Source: Lingula anatina
Lineage: Eukaryota; Brachiopoda; Lingulata; Lingulida; Lingulidae
NCBI RefSeq assembly: GCF_001039355.2
Contig: NW_019775788.1
Location: forward strand, 44,142-82,712
DNA length: 38,571 nucleotides
Direction: 5' to 3'
The notes beneath the pieces were generated by a model. That model did no database searches, had not been told where the DNA came from, and saw nothing but the letters and a program-made list of their open reading frames with translations. Of this stretch, positions 32,649 to 38,571 are shown piece by piece; position 1 is the first letter of the stretch; each line of letters opens with the position of its first letter. The translations under genes were made by a program, and so were the position numbers.

Positions 32649-32858
32649 GCCCCATTCCCACAGATTTTAGATCGATCTATCCCTATGGGGAGTCTCAATA
32701 GATTACTGTCAGCTTAGTCGGCTTAAATGTCTGTCCCGCCTACTAAAAGCTGTAAGGGGGTAATTATCTACCGTGCGCGCCTGGCTGACAGCAATTAAGC
32801 GTGAACAGGGAGTTAGGTCGATCCAGATGGATCGATCTAAATCTATGGAAATGCAGCC
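32649..32858 (+). mobile_element. MITE, copy 2
   Basis: Inverted termini (left CATTCCCACAGATTTTAGAT, right complement of AATCTATGGAAATG). Absent from the matching place in unit 1, where AAGTCTAAGAGTTCATTTG runs through (9891-9909). It matches the element at 23701-23935 in reverse orientation. No clear target duplication remains. Confidence 0.65.
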
Positions 32859-33260
32859 AAAGGTATCATTTGACAAGAGTGATTTAACGACAACACCAAT
32901 AGGACCCTTAATAGCGCCATTTACGCTGCATAGCACATTTCTTCGAGTGTGTGTGTGGGGGGAGGGGGGGGGTCGCGCCAGATAGGAGCGGGATTAAGAC
33001 CACAGATGGATGTGATAATGTAAAAGCAATTGTACATTTTTGTATAGTTTATGTTACGGTGGTGTCTCTGTTCCAAGCTGCATCTTTTTATCATACGTGG
33101 GTCTTTTAATATTAAGCCAGTTCGCATTGCACGTTTCATCTCTTTATATATTTCAACTTGTGATGCTTATCCATCTTATTTCAGACGAGTGAAATTTAGA
33201 CATACTAGTACGTACGTCGCACTCTTCGTTGGAATGTGTACAGTGTTGCCACCAGCCAGT

Positions 33261-36200
33261 ATGAAGGACACAGAGCTTCATACGGCTGCACAGGTTGGAG
33301 GTATAGCGAGGTTACAGCATCTGCTGACTGCCGGACAGTGCAATATCAATGGCCAGGGCAGGGTAACAACTTTAATTTCTCTCTCTTTAGTTACGCCGTT
33401 GTCGATATTTTTAATAGAATTTAACGCTACACGTAAGAAATAACGATTTATTTAATGCAGGCGACTCATGCCATACACTGAATCATCCACTGCATCATTT
33501 CACTTTCCCTTCCCTCTTTCCGCTACACGAGGTTCTATGTGATAGGCTAGGCATATAACAATGTAAACGATATAATAAGTTCAACAAGTATTCAATACAT
33601 GTAACAGATTACATTTACCACGTGCACATATGAAATAAACGATCTGCTTTGGCGTTGGCACGTTCCTATAATACTTTGATTCCATACAGACCACTATGGT
33701 ATAGTGTTATAACAATCACAGCGTTGTACATACCCGTATCAACAAAGGTTTATCCACTGTATCACTGGCCTGTTATGCAGCCCCAATACAGAAACCAAAA
33801 TCATAACTGACTCGGTACTCATCAATATATTTTTTTCAATTGAGCCATGTCATTAAAACCCGATACTTTTGTCTACGGCACTTGAAATATATGTTTAATC
33901 ACATTGTTTGTACATATCCACAGTTGGGGAGGACACCACTTCACTGGGCTGCAGATCACGGCCATACACAATGTGTCCAGCTTCTCCTCCAACACGGGGC
34001 AGATATCAGTATACGGGATTGGGTGAGTGTGGAATAGTCAGAACACAGCAGTATGGCCACATTTACGTACATCGTCATTTTTCCATACGTTGTTAGAAGA
34101 AACATCATTGTGGTTTACATTCTCTTGAACAAGTCTTTTCTCATTTATGAATAAATCAACATAAAGCACATTGTAAAATAGTACACGACATAATGTTTTC
34201 AGTGGTGCAATTAGTTAAGTATAATAATGTTTGAAGTGTGATGTTAAATATAGAAGTACAAACAAAGTTATTTCGTTAAATACCCATTATTTCTTTCAAT
34301 ATCTTACATAGAATTGACAAACTGAAGTGAAGATTTTATTAATCCACTGCATCACTGAGCTGTTAATACAGGTCCAATACAGAGGCCAAATTTTATAATA
34401 ACACATCACCGATCAATCTTTTCAGTTAAGCCTAGTCATCAAGCCCAATACTTTTTTCTACGATACTTGAAATATATGTGTTTAATCACTTTATTCGTAC
34501 ATTTCCACAGTTTCAGATGACACCAATTCACTGTGCTATAGTTTGTGGCCACACACAATGTGTCCAGCTTCTCCTCCAACACGGGGCGGCTTCCAGTATA
34601 CAGAATTGGGTGAGTGTAGAATAGTTAGAACACAGCAGTATGGCTACATTTACGTACATCGCCACTTTTCCTTAAGTTGTGAAAAGAAACATTATTGTGG
34701 TTTACATTCTCATGACCAAGTCTTTTCTCATTTATGGATAAATCAACATAAAGCACATTGTAAAATAGAACACGGCATAATGTTTTCAGTAGTGCAGTTC
34801 GTTAAGTATAATTACATTTGAAGTGTGATGTTAAATATAGAAGTACAAACAAAGTTATTTTATTAAATATCCATTATTGCTTTCAATACTTTACATACGA
34901 ATCGACAAACTGAAGTGATGATTTATTAATCCACTTCATCACTGAGCTGTTAATACAGGCCCAATACAGAGGTCACATTTAATATTAACACAGCACCGAT
35001 CATTTTTTTTTTTTTTTTCAGTTAAGCTTTGTCATCAAACCCAAATACATTGTTCTACGATACTTGAAATATATGTGTTTAATCACTTTGTTTGTACATA
35101 TCCACAGGCTGGGATGACACCACTTCACTTGTCTGCAGATCACGGTCACACACAATGTGTCCAGCTTCTCCTCCAACAAGGGGCGGATACCAGTATACAA
35201 GATAGGGTGGGTGTAGAATAGTTAGAACACAGCAGTATGGCTACATTTACGTACATCTTCCTTTTTCCTTAAGCTGTGACAAGAAACATTATTGGTTTAC
35301 ATAATCTTGGCCAAGTCTTTTTTCATGAACGAATTAATCAACAAAAAGCACATCGTAAAATAAAACAATGTCTCCGGTAGTGCAGTGATAATAAAGTTTG
35401 AAGAGTGGATATGTTAAATACAGAAGTACAAGCAAAAATATGTTATCAAATATTCATTATTTATTAGTATTTAACAGAGAATTGACAAATTGAAACCACA
35501 ATCTTATTAAACCACTGTAACACTGGGCTGTTGAGCCGGTCTCTATGCAGAAGCCAAACTTGATATTGAAACAGCACCCAGCATTTGTTTTTCAGGTAAT
35601 CCTTGTCATCAAACCCAATACTTTTTATTCAGCGCTTGAATTATGTGTTTAATCACATTGTTTGTACATATCGACAGGATTGGAGGACACCACTTCACTG
35701 GGCCGCAGATCACGGTCACACACAATGTGTCCAGCTTCTCCTCCAACACGGGGCGGATACCAGTATACAGGATGAAGTGAGTGTAGAATTGTCGAAATAT
35801 ATATTATAACGTGGCTCCGCTTTATTTTCTCGAGTTACATAAAACAATTATTTCTTTATCGCATTATTCTTTAGTCTGTAGTTCATTACTTGTATTGATG
35901 TACATGAAAAAGCATTTCATGTTTAAGTATTTTAGCAACATACATGTACTGTAAGTCATGCATATGTATTTAATCTGAATGGTATGTATGTGAGATAACA
36001 CACTGTCATCCTAGCGATATATGCCAGAACACCTCATTAAAGTCGTAGCACATTATGTGACATTGAGAGAAAGACCTGGCATTTCACTCTGAAACACACT
36101 TTAGGGCAAATAAGCAGTATACATGTATTACCATGGTCACATACCGTAACATCTCTAGGTATGTACAAGGATGGTGTATCTTTAAAATTAGGGGAGTGCT

Positions 36201-38571
36201 GGAAAACACTTTTCACCGGTCTGTATAAAGCGGTTTCAATTTTGTCCCCTATAGTTCATAATAATTTCTTTATATATATCGCAGAAGAAAAAGACACCAA
36301 GAATGTTGGCAGAAGAAAAAGAGCACATTGCCGTAGTTGAACTGCTGAGGCGTTTTGAAATACCAGACATACAGGTATATGTACCAGTGTGGAAGTGTTA
36401 AACGCATATTGGATTTTGATGAATTGAGCTTTAATAGTAAAAATATTTTTCATATTCAGAATCATTTTAGTTACTATTTTGTAGGCTTACCGTGTATATA
36501 TTTTTATTAGTGTTTTTGAACGTCACGTGTTCCATTCCTTGAAAGATATATCATGGGGACATTTGATACATGAATTTATATACAAGGAATATATTATACT
36601 TTATGCAGAGTCCCAGAATACAGAACGTTGGGAGCTAAATTTATTGGCATAACCGCAGGTGCCTTCATATATGTAGCATACATGACGCTATTTTGCCTTA
36701 TACTAGTTTCTGGAAAACATTAAGCCTTGTTGATTCGTTACAGGTACACATTCAAACCAGAACTTTGGAATACCTTGCTGAAATATTAGACCCTGAAGAA
36801 TATAGCGGATTTAACCTGACCAACTTAAACCCGAACTGTCCTGATGTTTTTCAATTCCAAAAAATTCAAGGAATAAAAGATTGGATTGCCAAGAACAATC
36901 GTACCACTATTAAAGATATAAGGGATGGCCTATTGGCTGCTAACCTTCCGCGACTGTCCAGTAAGTAATCAACGTATGTTCACCTATTATTTCGATCCAT
37001 TTTATCTTATTCCATAACCTCGATGCAACAGTAACCGAACTTTAAGATTGAAGGTAAAAAAGAGATGAGAGTAAAACATAGCAACAAATGTAAACATCTA
37101 CATGCATGGATGTGTGACTGTAACAAGGATTTTTTTCCCTTATTTTGCTTTGTGTTTTTCGTGTCCTAACGAAATGTAAATTTTATTTGGCCAAGATATT
37201 TCTGCAAAGATGGCAGAAACTAATGTCAAATGCCTTTATATTTACTTGCGCATGACTCCATGATAGGCGCTGTTGTCATATACGCTAAAACCACTAATAC
37301 CGTGTCCAATATTCATTAACTGAGTGAATATAAAAACACATCGGACCCTATTTCTACATTTGTCACTGTACTTAAGATCTACTTAACTTACTGATACAGG
37401 TGCAGTAGCACAGTATTATGCTGAGATGGTGACGAACATTTCAAACATGTCCCCCGATGAATTTGAATTACTCTGTAGAACCCTGACCACTGCGAAGTCC
37501 ATGTGCCAGCACACACCAAGTTCATCAGCCCGTGGTCTGGATGGTACAAGGTGAGTGTATATTTAGTCATGGTGCAAGCTGATGGAATACATGTTCCGAA
37601 GTTTTTACTGCAGTTAATTGTTACTGGAATTAATTGGAATTGCTAGCATTTAAAAAGGCATGAATGAATTTAAACAACACGATCACATATTTATGAATTC
37701 AGTAGACTCTGCCCAAACGTCTTTGACCTTTATTTGCATACATGTGCACGCACAGGCAAGGTACATTACTCACTTGTGTTTATGTACATGTAAGTTGACA
37801 ATCATGTTGTGTTTCACATTCGCAGTTTGCCTTTGGACCCATACCGCCACGACGCATTCATTGCATACAGCGGTGAGGATGAAGCCACCATAGAGCCAGT
37901 TCTGCACCAGCTAAAGGAATGTGGAATCCAGTGTTTTTACGCCAAAGAAGACCTTGAGCTTGGAACCTATGTGATTACTTCCATTATTGAGGCGGTCAGT
38001 TCGTCTAGGCATACCATCGTGTTCCTGTCCAAGAGTTTTATCCAGAGTGATTGGTGTCAGTTAGAGTTGCAGTATATCATACAGAATGCTAGAAAGTCTA
38101 AAGGACATGTCGTCATTCCTGTTGTGATGAACATGGCGCCCGAGGAAATTCCTGGGGAATTAAGCATCTGGAAATATATTCTTTTCGACGATGAAGAGCT
38201 CATTCCTAAGCTTTTGGAAGCTATAGAAGGTATCGGTCGAATTATTCAATTTTGCTCTATCTTTTGTTGAAATGGTCTATTATTTAAAAAAGTCTCACAT
38301 ATAAGCGGGCAAGTACATGGGCTTATTCCTTAAGCCCTATCTTTGTACAGATAATTTATCATACTGGCTATATAGACTAACAAATGGAGGACATGATTCT
38401 ACTTAACGTTAACCACCCGTTTAGATTTACTATATAATGTATCTATCTTGACACTTTAAAAGAAAAAAGCGTGTTAACATTTTGTGATATTGTTTCTTTT
38501 TTAAACAGGACCAAGAGACACTCCAACGTATGGTCAACTTCGACACGAGAACGAGGTTTTGCGAGACGAGA
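33261..38571 (+). CDS. Ankyrin - death-like - TIR - leucine zipper protein (copy C, cut by window end)
   Basis: Exons: 33261-33362, 33924-34022, 34511-34609, 35108-35206, 35678-35776, 36285-36374, 36744-36960, 37400-37550, 37826-38229, 38509-38571 (continues). Phases match copy A and no stop interrupts. The first exon is 34 codons (MKDTELHTAAQVGG...), three more than copy A, and forms a fuller N-terminal ankyrin cap. Four 33-aa ankyrin repeats follow, then the degenerate repeat, the death-like region, the TIR domain (HDAFIAYS; EDLELGTY in the BB-loop region; Glu in WCQLELQ) and the beginning of the leucine zipper. An in-frame ATG at 33234 could add nine residues, but a TAG blocks that frame in copy A, so 33261 is preferred. 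An acceptor at 33184 implies an upstream 5' UTR exon. Predicted role as for copy A. Confidence 0.85.
33924..35776 (+). repeat. Tandem exon-intron array of ankyrin modules, copy C
   Basis: Four 99-nt modules start at 33924, 34511, 35108 and 35678 (spacings 587, 597, 570 bp). N-termini read LGRTPLHWAADH, FQMTPIHCAIVC, AGMTPLHLSADH and DWRTPLHWAADH. Module order differs from copy A after the first. Confidence 0.9.

Noticed and set aside
33234-33260. Earlier in-frame ATG for copy C
   Set aside because: The corresponding frame in copy A contains TAG between this ATG and the shared start, so the shared ATG is the better choice, though the earlier one is not excluded in copy C.

Overview
This is eukaryotic, AT-rich, intron-containing DNA. 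Short exons with GT-AG introns, TATA promoters, AATAAA signals, many microsatellites, DNA-transposon remnants and an LTR-retroelement gag fragment all fit a metazoan. The expanded ankyrin/TIR receptor-like family and poly-G-rich repeats suggest a marine invertebrate, perhaps a mollusc or lancelet, but the species cannot be fixed from sequence alone. Four single N characters (4654, 6025, 9768, 17751) behave like contig joins, so copy number near them needs care; 17752-38571 has no N.

Layout. 1-6500 is gene-free: microsatellites, a probable 286-bp hAT-like element, and a 1.4-1.5 kb segment present two to three times around the N at 4654 and 6025. At 6966-8827 lies a TATA-driven four-exon gene for an unrecognised 136-aa secreted basic protein. 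It is followed at 10290-16161 by a ten-exon gene (copy A) encoding ankyrin repeats, a death-domain-like region, a TIR domain and a C-terminal leucine zipper (498 aa, intact). After an N, 17784-21800 holds the 3' part of a second ankyrin-TIR gene (copy B), whose first visible ankyrin exon carries a 1-nt deletion. 23.1-26.2 kb is repeat-rich: a ~110-bp tandem array, a MITE with a 9-bp target duplication, and a minisatellite interrupted by a gag-plus-LTR fragment. From about 26.2 kb the unit repeats: the second secreted-protein gene (28780-30516), with a 1419-bp transposon inserted at its expected transcription start, then a third ankyrin-TIR gene (copy C, 33261 to the window end, cut in its last exon).

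How it fits together. The repeating unit of about 22 kb is a small secreted protein plus a cytosolic ANK-Death-like-TIR-zipper protein. Each full ankyrin repeat is one 99-nt phase 0-0 exon inside a tandem exon-intron array. Across 11 such exons the second half of the repeat is almost invariant, even at synonymous sites, while the variable residues fall at repeat positions 2, 3, 5, 13 and 14, the positions known as the ankyrin target-binding surface. This looks like a modular, diversifying recognition system coupled to TIR signalling. The function is inferred; the exon structure and variation are read directly.
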